This document shows positions 40,387 through 48,265 of a stretch of 64,000 nucleotides of DNA, piece after piece (within the stretch, counting starts at the first letter, position 1; each line of letters begins with the position of its first letter). This DNA is from a virus, in the IMG/VR virus record IMGVR_UViG_3300021963_000025, positions 64,001 through 128,000 of that record; one strand, written 5' to 3'. The position numbers were made by a program, and so were the translations under genes. The notes beneath the pieces are model-generated. The model did no database searches. It was not told the origin of the DNA and was given only the letters and a program-made list of their open reading frames with translations.

Positions 40387-41214
40387 ATGAATTACTACGA
40401 AACTCTTAACGTTTCAAAAGATGCCACTCCAGAAGAAATCAAAAAATCTTATAGGAAGCTTGTAAAAGAGCATCATCCCGACAAAACAGGGGGAGACGAT
40501 TCAAAATTTAAACAAATATCCGAAGCATACGAAACTCTTTCTGACCCTGTCAAAAAAGAGCAATATGATAATAAGTCTAGTGGATATTCCTCATTCAATA
40601 ACTTCCGCAGAAATCAGGAATACACATCAGCTTGGCAAAGTGCATTTTCCGGGTTTGGTGGTGATTTTAGTGACATGTTTAATCAGTCATTCGGCGGAGA
40701 GGCAAAAGGATATGACGTCCGAATTTCAATTAGCATAACTCTCGAAGAATGTTACGAAGGTGTTAGAAAGTATATTGACGTCGGGACAGGTGGATTTAAT
40801 ATCAATGTCCCTCGAGGAATTCCAAATGGAACAAAACTTAAGATTCCAGGTAGAGGAGCTAGCCATCCTATAAATTCATCTGCACCTCCTGGTGATATTA
40901 TTCTGACTGTCAATGTTTTACCAGACCCTGAACTTATTGTTAACGGAAGTGATATTTATGTTGACTTAAACCTAAGCTGGATTGACCTCTTACTTGGAGG
41001 AGAATTTGAAGTCCATACCAAACTAAATTCCATAAAAATTAAGGTTCCTCAAGGTTCCCATGATTCAAAACTCCTGCGAGTTGTTGGAAAAGGAATGCCA
41101 ATATATAACGCAGAAGGATTCGGAAATCTTATGGTAAAACTTAGAACACTTCCCGTAAATTTATCCGAATCTGAAATAGAATTACTCAAAAAAATAAAAA
41201 ATCAAAATGAGTAG
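40387..41214 (+). CDS. DnaJ/CbpA-like co-chaperone
   Basis: 275 residues. J domain at 1-65 with H-P-D at 30-32; a G/F-rich linker (about 66-105); and the two beta-barrel C-terminal client-binding domains (about 110-270; N-V-P-R-G-I-P-N-G-T-K-L, V-P-Q-G-S-H-D-S-K-L-L). The zinc-finger domain of full DnaJ is absent, which makes it CbpA-like. It stimulates DnaK ATPase and feeds clients to it. No DnaK is in the window, so it probably recruits the host chaperone, perhaps for virion assembly or for the phage Clp system. Confidence 0.9.
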   Translation: MNYYETLNVSKDATPEEIKKSYRKLVKEHHPDKTGGDDSKFKQISEAYETLSDPVKKEQYDNKSSGYSSFNNFRRNQEYTSAWQSAFSGFGGDFSDMFNQSFGGEAKGYDVRISISITLEECYEGVRKYIDVGTGGFNINVPRGIPNGTKLKIPGRGASHPINSSAPPGDIILTVNVLPDPELIVNGSDIYVDLNLSWIDLLLGGEFEVHTKLNSIKIKVPQGSHDSKLLRVVGKGMPIYNAEGFGNLMVKLRTLPVNLSESEIELLKKIKNQNE

Positions 41215-41461
41215 CATTGAAGAAAGTCCGGAAGAATCTAGAAAATTTATAAAAAAACTACACGAGGCCTCCAAAGAAGACATGATGGATGCAATGTACT
41301 CCTCTATTATTAATGGCAGAATGGGTGCCTTAAAGTATGATGGAAGTATTAAAGAAAAAATAGAAGGAGTCCAAACAGTTCTTAATTTTTTTAAAGAGAA
41401 TGAAGACTATGAAAAATGTAAAGAACTCAAGAAAATTATCGATGACCTATCGGTAATATAA
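41207..41461 (+). CDS. Small protein with C-terminal UVR-like motif
   Basis: 84 residues, charged. The C-terminus is N-E-D-Y-E-K-C-K-E-L-K-K-I-I, the third instance of the Y-E-K-C motif. The N-terminus is serine- and glutamate-rich. It overlaps the dnaJ stop by eight bases, tying it to chaperone expression. Confidence 0.65.
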   Translation: MSSIEESPEESRKFIKKLHEASKEDMMDAMYSSIINGRMGALKYDGSIKEKIEGVQTVLNFFKENEDYEKCKELKKIIDDLSVI

Positions 41462-41498
41462 TATAGTAACCTTTTTAGGCCGGTTATACCAGAAATAG

Positions 41499-41559
41499 CC
41501 ATCTATTAATATATACTATATGCAACAATTGTTGCTTTAAAAACATTACGGCAAGATGG
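41499..41559 (+). promoter_or_regulatory. Inverted repeat and palindrome around a start codon
   Basis: CCATCT (41499-41504) pairs with AGATGG (41554-41559), which contains the ATG at 41556. Between them lie AATATATAC and the perfect palindrome GCAACAATTGTTGC (41522-41535). Together they could fold into a long hairpin in a read-through RNA. Confidence 0.45.
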
Positions 41560-41813
41560 GAGATATAACAGGGGAGGAAAGAGATTCTCTGATGAGGTCC
41601 AGCTACTACATACTTACTAGAAATTTTACAAAAACCATTAATAGATTTGTTGTTTATAATGATGGTAGTCACACAATAGACATTCCGCACGGAATCGGGC
41701 AGCGAAGTAAATTCGTAGATGTCCTAATAGAATATTTTGTTGAGTTAGAGGAATATGAAAAATGTGAATCGCTCAAAAAATTAAAAGAGCTAGTCATGAT
41801 GACTGGCGACTAA
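41556..41813 (+). CDS. Small protein with C-terminal UVR-like motif
   Basis: 85 residues. L-E-E-Y-E-K-C-E-S-L-K-K-L near the C-terminus is the fourth copy of the motif. The N-terminal part has E-E-R-D-S-L-M-R-S-S-Y-Y-I-L-T-R-N-F. Start codon lies in a hairpin arm. Function unknown; see the Clp-adaptor finding. Confidence 0.65.
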   Translation: MGDITGEERDSLMRSSYYILTRNFTKTINRFVVYNDGSHTIDIPHGIGQRSKFVDVLIEYFVELEEYEKCESLKKLKELVMMTGD

Positions 41814-41817
41814 ATAT

Positions 41818-41831
41818 ATACAAATTTGTAT
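41818..41831 (+). promoter_or_regulatory. 14-bp palindrome overlapping a start codon
   Basis: ATACAAATTTGTAT is a perfect palindrome whose end includes the first bases of the ATG at 41830. It follows AAATATATAC, a late-type motif. It could be an operator or a translation-blocking hairpin. Confidence 0.4.
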
Positions 41832-42585
41832 GCAAAAAAGAACGGTGGAAAGTAAATCAAGGTCAACTAAGGCAAAACCAAAAACTACAACTTCTAATCC
41901 GGTTGGAAGACCTAAAAAGACAGTAGTTAAAGAATTAGATTTGGTAGGAGTTCAATTAAAACCAGGACAATATGATTATTTTGAAAAAATTAAAAAGAAT
42001 GAAATAACATTCTGTTCAGGTCCAGCAGGTACTTCAAAAACATTTACTGCATGCTACACTTCACTATGGTTACTAGCAACTCAAGCAGTTTCAAAAATTA
42101 TATTATGTAAGCCAATTCAAGAATCCGGAGAAAAACTTGGATTCTTACCTGGAGATATTGCAGACAAGGTCGACCCTTACATGCAATCATACATTTCGAA
42201 CTTTAAAAAAATAGTAGGTGACGAATTAACAGAAGGACTAATTGCTTCAGGCGCTATTGAATTTAAGCCACTTGCATTTATGAGAGGTGATACATTTGAC
42301 GATTCATTCATGATTCTAGACGAAGCCCAAAATGCTTCATTTAAGCAATTAATGTTATTTACAACCCGTATGGGTAAAAATTCTAAAGTTCTGGTAACTG
42401 GAGATGTTAGTCAATATGATATACCAAAAGCAAGTGCCGGACTTCCAGGATTCATGCAATTGATGAAAGGAATTAAAGGAACTGCAGAACATGTTTTTGA
42501 GAATAAAGATATTGTAAGAGCTAAAATACTTCAAGACGTTGTAGACCGATACGACAAATGGAGAGTTGAAAATCCTGAAAAATAA
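41830..42585 (+). CDS. phoH: PhoH-like ATPase
   Basis: 251 residues. A basic N-terminal tail (1-35) is followed by L-K-P-G-Q-Y-D-Y-F and Walker A G-P-A-G-T-S-K-T (64-71), then L-C-K-P-I-Q-E-S-G-E-K-L-G-F-L-P-G-D and Walker B F-M-I-L-D-E-A-Q-N. This is the PhoH order of motifs. PhoH-like proteins are common in large phages; an RNA helicase/RNase-linked role has been proposed, but the function in phages is not settled. Confidence 0.9.
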   Translation: MQKRTVESKSRSTKAKPKTTTSNPVGRPKKTVVKELDLVGVQLKPGQYDYFEKIKKNEITFCSGPAGTSKTFTACYTSLWLLATQAVSKIILCKPIQESGEKLGFLPGDIADKVDPYMQSYISNFKKIVGDELTEGLIASGAIEFKPLAFMRGDTFDDSFMILDEAQNASFKQLMLFTTRMGKNSKVLVTGDVSQYDIPKASAGLPGFMQLMKGIKGTAEHVFENKDIVRAKILQDVVDRYDKWRVENPEK

Positions 42586-42599
42586 GAAACTATCTGGAA

Positions 42600-42635
42600 T
42601 CCATCTATATAATACTTATAAAATATATAGATGGA
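42600..42635 (+). promoter_or_regulatory. 12-bp inverted repeat with internal promoter and start codon in the arm
   Basis: TCCATCTATATA (42600-42611) pairs with TATATAGATGGA (42624-42635); the ATG of the RNase HII gene (42631) lies inside the right arm. CTATATAATAC within the left arm and loop is the late-type element. Read-through RNA would hide the start codon. Confidence 0.65.
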
Positions 42636-43263
42636 AACCAGACAAATACTACTAAAGCACTCCTACTCAGGAGACGAATCAATCATAGAAATTGGTGTTG
42701 ATGAGGCCGGCCGAGGTTCACTAAGTGGACCTGTTACGGTTGCCGCATGCATAATGCCATTTGGATTTGAAAACCCTCTAATCAAAGATTCAAAACTATT
42801 AAACGAACAACAGAGAAAAGATGCTCGTAGAATCATTGAGGAAAACGCAATTGCGTATCACATTGAACATATCTCTCCTGAAGATATTGAAGCAACTAAT
42901 ATCTTAAAAGCAACCTTAATTGGAATGCAAAGATGTTTAGAAGGGGTACAAAAGACAAATCAATTTAACTTTATTTTAATCGATGGCGATCAATTCCATG
43001 GATTCGAGGGAATTCCTTTTGAAACTGTGGTAGGAGGAGACAATAAATACATATCAATTGCAGCAGCCAGTATTTTAGCCAAAACTGAACGGGATTCTGT
43101 AATGAAAGATTTGGACATTGAGATCCCTGGATATGGTTGGAATTCAAATAAAGGATATGGGACTAAGCAACATATTGATGCAATTAAAACATTAGGTCCT
43201 AGTAAACAACACCGTATGAGTTTCATTTCTCATCTACTAACCGAAACTGGAGCCCTATTTTGA
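42631..43263 (+). CDS. rnhB: Ribonuclease HII
   Basis: 210 residues. I-G-V-D-E-A-G-R-G (21-29) gives the first two acidic metal ligands (D24, E25); F-I-L-I-D-G-D-Q-F-H and the later K-T-E-R-D motif are typical of RNase HII. Length fits the family. It cleaves the RNA strand of RNA-DNA hybrids, removing primers or single ribonucleotides. A hairpin-promoter module precedes it, and it overlaps the next gene. Confidence 0.92.
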   Translation: METRQILLKHSYSGDESIIEIGVDEAGRGSLSGPVTVAACIMPFGFENPLIKDSKLLNEQQRKDARRIIEENAIAYHIEHISPEDIEATNILKATLIGMQRCLEGVQKTNQFNFILIDGDQFHGFEGIPFETVVGGDNKYISIAAASILAKTERDSVMKDLDIEIPGYGWNSNKGYGTKQHIDAIKTLGPSKQHRMSFISHLLTETGALF

Positions 43264-43604
43264 GAGCGCTAATTTATGGTATTCTTTTGTTCTTGTTCGG
43301 ACAATCGTTTATATGGTTTCAAACGAATGGTCAGTTTATTTGGCCATGGTTTAAAAAGAATCCGCTCCTAGTTGCAATAATAGGAGGTTCAACAATATCA
43401 TACGTCTTTATAGTAGCGACTAGAATGATTGCAGAATATTATGATGGTCAACTCTGGCCTGGTAGATTTATTGGATTTGCAATGGGTATGATTTCTTTTT
43501 CAGTCCTAACTTATTTGATAATGGATGAACCTTTAAATGCAAAGACCATAATTTGTTTACTACTTTCACTTGTTATCATTTGTGTCCAGTTATTCTGGAA
43601 GTAA
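43260..43604 (+). CDS. Membrane protein, four TM segments
   Basis: 114 residues, starting from TTG at 43260 in a TTGA overlap with the RNase HII stop. Four hydrophobic segments at about 3-20, 35-54, 68-88 and 92-112. Size and topology recall the small multidrug resistance/DMT type, but no conserved Glu is seen in the first helix, so transport is doubtful. A terminator follows. Confidence 0.6.
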   Translation: MRALIYGILLFLFGQSFIWFQTNGQFIWPWFKKNPLLVAIIGGSTISYVFIVATRMIAEYYDGQLWPGRFIGFAMGMISFSVLTYLIMDEPLNAKTIICLLLSLVIICVQLFWK

Positions 43605-43632
43605 ATTGTTAATAACTTTTTTAAATTATTTG

Positions 43633-43660
43633 CCCGGCATTTTCATATGTCGGGTTTTTT
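43633..43660 (+). terminator. Rho-independent terminator
   Basis: CCCGGCAT (43633-43640) pairs with ATGTCGGG (43647-43654) with one wobble, followed by six T that run into the next promoter. Confidence 0.85.
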
Positions 43661-43687
43661 GATTATATTTACATATCTAATTAAAAC
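43659..43687 (+). promoter_or_regulatory. Promoter, TTG-N-TATATTTACATATC class
   Basis: TTGATTATATTTACATATC followed by TAATTAAAAC, directly after the terminator tail. It drives the gene at 43697. Confidence 0.75.
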
Positions 43688-43696
43688 AAAAAAATC

Positions 43697-43966
43697 ATGA
43701 CACACACCGAATTTATTTTAGTAGCAAATCAAGACATTAAAGAATTTAGTAGAGGTATTGAAGTAGTAAGTATTGCAAAAGGAAGTAGTATTACGGTTAC
43801 CGAAGAGGTATTTAATAAACTACAGAAAAATGAGACCATTAAAATCTATACTAGAGAAGGTATATTAGAGTATGATAAGTATATGTTCGAAAATGAGGTC
43901 AATTATACGGCAGTAACTATTGAATATGGTACTAGAAAACTTGGACAAAGAAAAAATAAACTTTAA
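43697..43966 (+). CDS. Small hypothetical protein under a strong promoter
   Basis: 89 residues, beta-like, with a basic C-terminus (R-K-L-G-Q-R-K-N-K-L). It includes S-S-I-T-V-T-E-E-V-F-N-K-L-Q. The stop codon lies inside the ACTTTAAC element of the next promoter. No family recognised. Confidence 0.62.
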   Translation: MTHTEFILVANQDIKEFSRGIEVVSIAKGSSITVTEEVFNKLQKNETIKIYTREGILEYDKYMFENEVNYTAVTIEYGTRKLGQRKNKL

Positions 43967-44034
43967 CAAAACTTTAACACTTAAAGTTTTCCCGATTCAA
44001 CAATATTGATTATATTTACATATCTAATTAAAAC
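43961..44034 (+). promoter_or_regulatory. Promoter with ACTTTAAC repeats
   Basis: Two ACTTTAAC-type elements (43961-43982) and TTGATTATATTTACATATC (44006-44024) followed by TAATTAAAAC. This is the most complete rightward copy of the cassette seen leftward at 25208-25281. Confidence 0.75.
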
Positions 44035-44045
44035 AAAGAAATATT

Positions 44046-44306
44046 ATGAGTTACACAAATTTTGACAGACACGAATTTATGGCCGCTGAAACTAGAAGCG
44101 AAATCATGGAAATCATTAGAGAACTTAGAGATAACAACAGCTCTAGAAACTTAGAAAACATGATGTACGGTTTATTTGATGGATATTTGTATGATAACAT
44201 TCAAATTGAAGCCCTTCAATTACCTACCGAATTAGCATCAAAAGTTATGCGAATCTTTGATATCTGTAACCGTTACCCTAAATACGAACCTCAAACAAAT
44301 TACTAA
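44046..44306 (+). CDS. Small helical protein
   Basis: 86 residues, acidic, helical (E-T-R-S-E-I-M-E-I-I-R-E-L-R-D-N-N), ending in a Tyr/Pro-rich tail. Its own strong promoter suggests high early expression. It ends two bases before the next ATG. Function unknown. Confidence 0.62.
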   Translation: MSYTNFDRHEFMAAETRSEIMEIIRELRDNNSSRNLENMMYGLFDGYLYDNIQIEALQLPTELASKVMRIFDICNRYPKYEPQTNY

Positions 44307-44307
44307 T

Positions 44308-44838
44308 ATGGAAACTTTCAAAAAAATAGAAGTAGTAAAAGAATTAGTTGTAAAATATCTTAAAGAAAATGGTGCGCATGCTGGATTATCCGAAGCGGAT
44401 TGTCAAAATGACCATATTGTTCAAATCGGAACTTCAATCTTATGTACTAGATGGGAAATTGGTTATGCCGGCGGCGGATTTGTTCAAGCTGTTGTAGATA
44501 ATGATTTACAAGGTGCAATTGCTCGAGCAGATGGTACTAACATTCGGGCTCTTAAATTCTATTGTCAATTGATGTATAACGTTGGCATGCCCTATTTTGA
44601 TGAAGATACTTTAGACCCGATGGAGCAATTTATTAAAGATATCGCAAATGATTATCAATTCGACAAGTCTCATTCTGAATACTGCGGATTCTTAAACATT
44701 AATCCATCTGAGCATATCATGGGTACATCTTTTGTAAACCAATTTAAAACACAACAAGTTACTGCACTATTACGTAAATACGGAATCTGGTATGAATCAG
44801 TACCTAACTTAGAGGAAGTGGTATTTATAGAACTATAA
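44308..44838 (+). CDS. Unrecognised protein
   Basis: 176 residues from the ATG at 44308; an upstream in-frame start would lie inside the preceding gene. It contains G-T-S-I-L-C-T-R-W-E-I-G-Y-A-G-G-G-F and D-T-L-D-P-M-E-Q-F-I. A single alpha/beta domain is likely. It shares the promoter of the preceding gene. No family recognised. Confidence 0.62.
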   Translation: METFKKIEVVKELVVKYLKENGAHAGLSEADCQNDHIVQIGTSILCTRWEIGYAGGGFVQAVVDNDLQGAIARADGTNIRALKFYCQLMYNVGMPYFDEDTLDPMEQFIKDIANDYQFDKSHSEYCGFLNINPSEHIMGTSFVNQFKTQQVTALLRKYGIWYESVPNLEEVVFIEL

Positions 44839-44867
44839 ACTTTTAAAATTAACTTAATATAATATAC

Positions 44868-45785
44868 ATGGGAGCTAACTACGGATATTGTTGCATAAAT
44901 TTAACTCTAGATAAGAGTGGTATTAAAATCGGACGTTCAATGATTAAAAAAACTTTTGATGCAAAAGGTATCAAGTACGCTGGTGAACTTGCCGAAGCAA
45001 ATATCCGAGACATGATAGAAATCATTAAATGGAACCACAAAAATGGTGTCAAAGTGTACCGTATGTCTTCAAGTATGTTTCCATGGATGTCAGAGTACGA
45101 ACTTACTGATTTGCCAAATTGGTCAACAATCCAAAATTTACTAAAAGGTGCCGGTTCTCTAGTACAAAAATACGAGCAACGTGTTGGTTTTCATCCTGGT
45201 CAGTTTTGCGTACTTCCAAGTCCAAGTCAAAAAACAGTCAATGCTTCTATCAAAGAACTTGACCAGCACGCATTTATCATGGATACGATGGGCCTTCCGG
45301 CAAATCATTACTATTCTATGAATATCCATGTTGGTGGTTCTTACGGCGACAAAGAAGCTGCAATACTTCGATTCATCGAAAACTTCAAATTGTTATCACC
45401 TTCTGCTCAGTCTCGTTTGATTCTAGAAAATGATGACAAGCCAGCACAGTACTCTGTTAATGACCTTTACCGAATCTATCAATCAATAGGAACACCAATT
45501 ACATTTGATTACCATCATCATAGATGTTACGAAGACCCGATGCCAGAAGAAGATGCACTCCGTTTGGCAGCATCTACCTGGCCTAAAGGAATTCGTCAGT
45601 TGTGTCACTATTCAAGCGCCAAAAAATTACACGAGGATGCTTCTGTTATTATCAGGGCCCATGCTGATTACTTATACGAATCAATCAATACTTATGGTAT
45701 GGAAATAGATATCGAAATCGAGGCCAAAGCAAAAGAATTGGCCCTACAAAAATACCAAAAAGAATATATACTCTGTGAAAAATAA
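44868..45785 (+). CDS. uvdE: UV-damage endonuclease UvdE-like
   Basis: 305 residues, TIM-barrel. The start M-G-A-N-Y-G-Y-C-C-I-N-L-T-L is typical of UvdE, as are Y-R-M-S-S-S-M-F-P-W, F-H-P-G-Q-F-C-V-L, M-N-I-H-V-G-G-S-Y-G-D-K and L-E-N-D-D; F-D-Y-H-H-H-R-C supplies further metal ligands. UvdE nicks DNA 5' of UV photoproducts and some abasic sites, opening a repair route that needs no UvrABC. The last 40 residues are helical. Cytosolic. Confidence 0.92.
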   Translation: MGANYGYCCINLTLDKSGIKIGRSMIKKTFDAKGIKYAGELAEANIRDMIEIIKWNHKNGVKVYRMSSSMFPWMSEYELTDLPNWSTIQNLLKGAGSLVQKYEQRVGFHPGQFCVLPSPSQKTVNASIKELDQHAFIMDTMGLPANHYYSMNIHVGGSYGDKEAAILRFIENFKLLSPSAQSRLILENDDKPAQYSVNDLYRIYQSIGTPITFDYHHHRCYEDPMPEEDALRLAASTWPKGIRQLCHYSSAKKLHEDASVIIRAHADYLYESINTYGMEIDIEIEAKAKELALQKYQKEYILCEK

Positions 45786-46092
45786 AAAGATTGAGTTAGA
45801 AAATCTTAAAAAAGAAGCTAACTTATTTTTAGAGGCTCTTAAAAAGGAAGGCATTGAAACAAAATCAATGTCTAAACTTGTAACTACATGCTTGATAGAG
45901 CGTAGAAAATTAACAGACGAAGAGGGAAAGAAGTTTGCAAAGCAATTAAAGAATCTTGTTAAAACGCTCGGACTGACAACCATAATCCTAATGCCAGGAG
46001 GTTCTATAATTTTTATATTGATACACTATTTAAAACTTCGGGACTACTTCCTATCGGACAGTTTCAGTTATTTAAAAAATAAAGATATATAA
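45775..46092 (+). CDS. LETM1-like small membrane protein
   Basis: 105 residues from GTG at 45775, overlapping the uvdE end. The N-terminal 60 residues are basic and helical; residues about 68-88 are hydrophobic, L-T-T-I-I-L-M-P-G-G-S-I-I-F-I-L-I. The P-G-G within the membrane segment recalls the LETM1 family, found as short proteins in Bacteroidota. Only motif-level support. Inner-membrane location likely. Confidence 0.5.
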   Translation: MKNKKIELENLKKEANLFLEALKKEGIETKSMSKLVTTCLIERRKLTDEEGKKFAKQLKNLVKTLGLTTIILMPGGSIIFILIHYLKLRDYFLSDSFSYLKNKDI

Positions 46093-46119
46093 AATCTAAA
46101 CAAAAATACAAATAAAACT

Positions 46120-46602
46120 ATGGCAAGTATTAAAAAATTCGAGGAATTTGTTTCAGAAATGGACAGAGCCGAGGAAATAGAACAAGAAGTTGTTGACAAA
46201 GGAACTCCTGAAGTAAAATCTGAAGAGGAAACTGAAGAGGAAGCAGAAGAAGTTCAAGGAGTAGATGAGGCTGGAGAAGCAATCATCGGAGATGACGCTG
46301 AAAAAATTAAAGAGGAAACTAAACCAGTTGCCGACATGTTAAAAGCATGTTACGAAGCGGTTATTAAAGAGGCTAAAACTTGGGAAGAAGATGCGCATGA
46401 CGAACATACCGTAGAAACTTATATGGCTGAAAACGCATCACTTGTTGCTGGTATGGCAGCTAATTGTGTTAAAGAGATGAAAGAAGATATGGCATCTGAA
46501 GCATACGAAGCATGTTTAAATAAAATGAGCGAGGCTTTCACTAAGAAAATTAATGAAAGCAAAGAAGCTACTGTCGCTACTGACGCAGAAGATATTAAGT
46601 AA
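46120..46602 (+). CDS. Acidic tagged protein, candidate head-core/scaffold component
   Basis: 160 residues, extremely acidic (E-E-E-T-E-E-E-A-E-E-V). The N-terminus M-A-S-I-K-K-F-E-E-F-V-S-E resembles the shared tag, although it begins MASIKKF, and ends in hydrophobic-x-E. A second site, K-K-I-N-E|S, lies about 15 residues from the C-terminus. Acidic, helical proteins cleaved by the prohead protease are typical of T4-like head cores (gp67, gp68, IPs). Preceded by GATATATAA at 46084. A core-protein role is inference. Confidence 0.6.
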   Translation: MASIKKFEEFVSEMDRAEEIEQEVVDKGTPEVKSEEETEEEAEEVQGVDEAGEAIIGDDAEKIKEETKPVADMLKACYEAVIKEAKTWEEDAHDEHTVETYMAENASLVAGMAANCVKEMKEDMASEAYEACLNKMSEAFTKKINESKEATVATDAEDIK

Positions 46603-46630
46603 TAAATCCGGTTCTACCGGTAAACTAAAT

Positions 46631-46669
46631 AAAAAGTCTATATATAATAAACATATATAGACTTTTTTT
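46631..46669 (+). terminator. 15-bp inverted repeat: terminator with internal late-type promoter
   Basis: AAAAAGTCTATATAT (46631-46645) pairs with ATATATAGACTTTTT (46653-46667), with a T-run. TATATATAATA spans arm and loop. It can terminate upstream transcription and, by its internal motif, start a new transcript. An ATG (46670) lies three bases after the right arm. Confidence 0.7.
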
Positions 46670-46720
46670 ATGCCAAAAATAAAACCAAAAATTCTAATTA
46701 AATTAGAATATATAATATGA
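46670..46720 (+). other. Short leftover frame (16 codons) after the hairpin
   Basis: ATG at 46670 encodes M-P-K-I-K-P-K-I-L-I-K-L-E-Y-I-I and stops where the homing endonuclease starts. The dCMP deaminase begins M-P-R-I-D-I-E-K-I-Y. The leftover may be a remnant of the deaminase leader displaced by insertion of the endonuclease, or a chance frame. Confidence 0.3.
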
Positions 46721-47511
46721 AATATCATTATGTTTATATAATAACCAATTTAAAAAATTCAATGAAATATATTGGATGTAGAACCTCATCAATTTTGCCG
46801 GAATTAGATTTAGGACATAAATATTTTTCAAGTAGTAGTAATGTTGAATTTGTAAAAGAACAAAAAGAGAATCCTAGCCAATTTTTGTATGAAATATTAT
46901 CGATTCATGCCTCTAGAGAAGATGCACTTTCCATGGAAGTTAAACTCCATAAAGAATCAAATGTAGGAAAAAATGACATGTTTTATAATAAATCAAATCA
47001 AACATCAAATGGATTTGACTTCGATATTACAGGAAATAAAGATATAGCTAAAAAAATATCTGAATCAATGAAAGGAAAACCTGCGCATAATAAAGGTTTA
47101 AAACAATCTGAAGAGACTAAAAATAAAAGATCTGAATCTCTTAAGGGTAGAAAATCTCCTATGAATGGCAGAACTCATAGCGAAGATACTAAATTAAAAA
47201 TGTCAGAATCGAGAAAAGGTAAATTACATAATGAAGAAACAAAAAGAAAAATGTCTGCTTCTCATAAATTAGTATTAAGAAAACCGTGTAGTGAAGAAAC
47301 TAAAAGAAAATTGTCAGAATCTCATAAAGGACTTCCGGGAACAATGTTAGGAAAATCACATAAAGAAGAAACTAAAAAGAAGATGTCAATTGCAAAAATA
47401 GGTAAAAGATGGGATCAAAATAATATTGAATGTCCACATTGTAATAAAATAGGAGGAGCTTCAAATATGAAAAGGTATCATTTTGATAATTGTAAACACT
47501 TAAATAAATAA
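46717..47511 (+). CDS. GIY-YIG homing endonuclease with NUMOD3 repeats
   Basis: 264 residues. The N-terminal GIY-YIG domain has Y-V-Y-I-I-T-N and K-Y-I-G-C-R-T-S, with the catalytic Glu probably in the following helices. From about 105 to 230 there are several copies of H-S-E-E-T-K-x-K-M-S-E-S-x-K-G, the NUMOD3 DNA-binding motif. The C-terminus (C-P-H-C ... H-F-D-N-C) is a zinc finger. The lysine-rich, AT-rich DNA is typical of free-standing homing genes such as T4 seg. It sits just upstream of the dCMP deaminase, a usual kind of target neighbourhood. Confidence 0.9.
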   Translation: MKYHYVYIITNLKNSMKYIGCRTSSILPELDLGHKYFSSSSNVEFVKEQKENPSQFLYEILSIHASREDALSMEVKLHKESNVGKNDMFYNKSNQTSNGFDFDITGNKDIAKKISESMKGKPAHNKGLKQSEETKNKRSESLKGRKSPMNGRTHSEDTKLKMSESRKGKLHNEETKRKMSASHKLVLRKPCSEETKRKLSESHKGLPGTMLGKSHKEETKKKMSIAKIGKRWDQNNIECPHCNKIGGASNMKRYHFDNCKHLNK

Positions 47512-47513
47512 TA

Positions 47514-48029
47514 ATGCCTCGAATAGACATAGAAAAAATATACATGCAAGTAGCATATCAATTTGCAAAACTTAGTTACGCCGAACGCCGAAAGGTAGGT
47601 TGTGTTATTGTTAAAGACAAACAAGTAATTTCGTTTGGATATAATGGTACACCGCATGGTTTCGAAAATGAATGCGAGAGTATCGAAACAACTGGATGGG
47701 ATTTTCCAGAGCATGCAGAACTTTTAGAGGAAAATGGATGGACACTTTCAACCGATAATTTATGTTGCGCACATCGAAGTGTTACTAAAAGAGAAGTACT
47801 TCATGCAGAATCTAATGCAATTATGAAGGTCGCAAAATCGACTATGAGCTGCGAAGGTGCCGATTTATATACTACAACATGCCCTTGTTTTGATTGCGCA
47901 AAATTAATCATACAAGCCGGAATAAAAAAGGTATACTACACGGAAGATTATAGAGACATGAGTGGAGTTGAACTACTTGAAAGGGCAGGGATTGAAGTTG
48001 AACAAGTAATAGTTTGGAATGAGTATTAA
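47514..48029 (+). CDS. dCMP deaminase-like zinc enzyme
   Basis: 171 residues. H-A-E at 97-99 (zinc His and catalytic Glu) and P-C-F-D-C at 124-128 give the zinc site of the cytidine/deoxycytidylate deaminase family. F-G-Y-N-G-T-P-H-G-F is the substrate loop typical of dCMP deaminase. It converts dCMP to dUMP for dTMP synthesis. Together with the dCMP-modifying enzyme at 33544 it controls the fate of dCMP. It overlaps the next gene by 11 bases. Confidence 0.9.
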   Translation: MPRIDIEKIYMQVAYQFAKLSYAERRKVGCVIVKDKQVISFGYNGTPHGFENECESIETTGWDFPEHAELLEENGWTLSTDNLCCAHRSVTKREVLHAESNAIMKVAKSTMSCEGADLYTTTCPCFDCAKLIIQAGIKKVYYTEDYRDMSGVELLERAGIEVEQVIVWNEY

Positions 48030-48219
48030 TAAAGTGTTTGTCCCGGAGAGAAAGTCACTTAAAGAATTTCTTAAACAAAATGGCAGCGAATTATTCTATT
48101 CAAGATACGCTAAAAACGTGGATGCCTTAATTGGTAGTTCAAAGTCGATAGACTACATCGATAAATTTATAAATAAATACAGAAATGAGAATGATTCAGT
48201 CTTTTTTAAAATGGACTAG
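48019..48219 (+). CDS. Small basic hypothetical protein
   Basis: 66 residues, basic and helical (V-F-V-P-E-R-K-S-L-K-E-F-L-K-Q-N-G). It begins inside the deaminase end. F-L-K-Q-N is the closest thing to a repeated theme, but the protein lacks the head tag. No family recognised. It heads the virion-gene region. Confidence 0.58.
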   Translation: MSINKVFVPERKSLKEFLKQNGSELFYSRYAKNVDALIGSSKSIDYIDKFINKYRNENDSVFFKMD

Positions 48220-48265
48220 GAAACATTTTTTTAAAAAACAATATAATTATAAAAATACATTAAAA

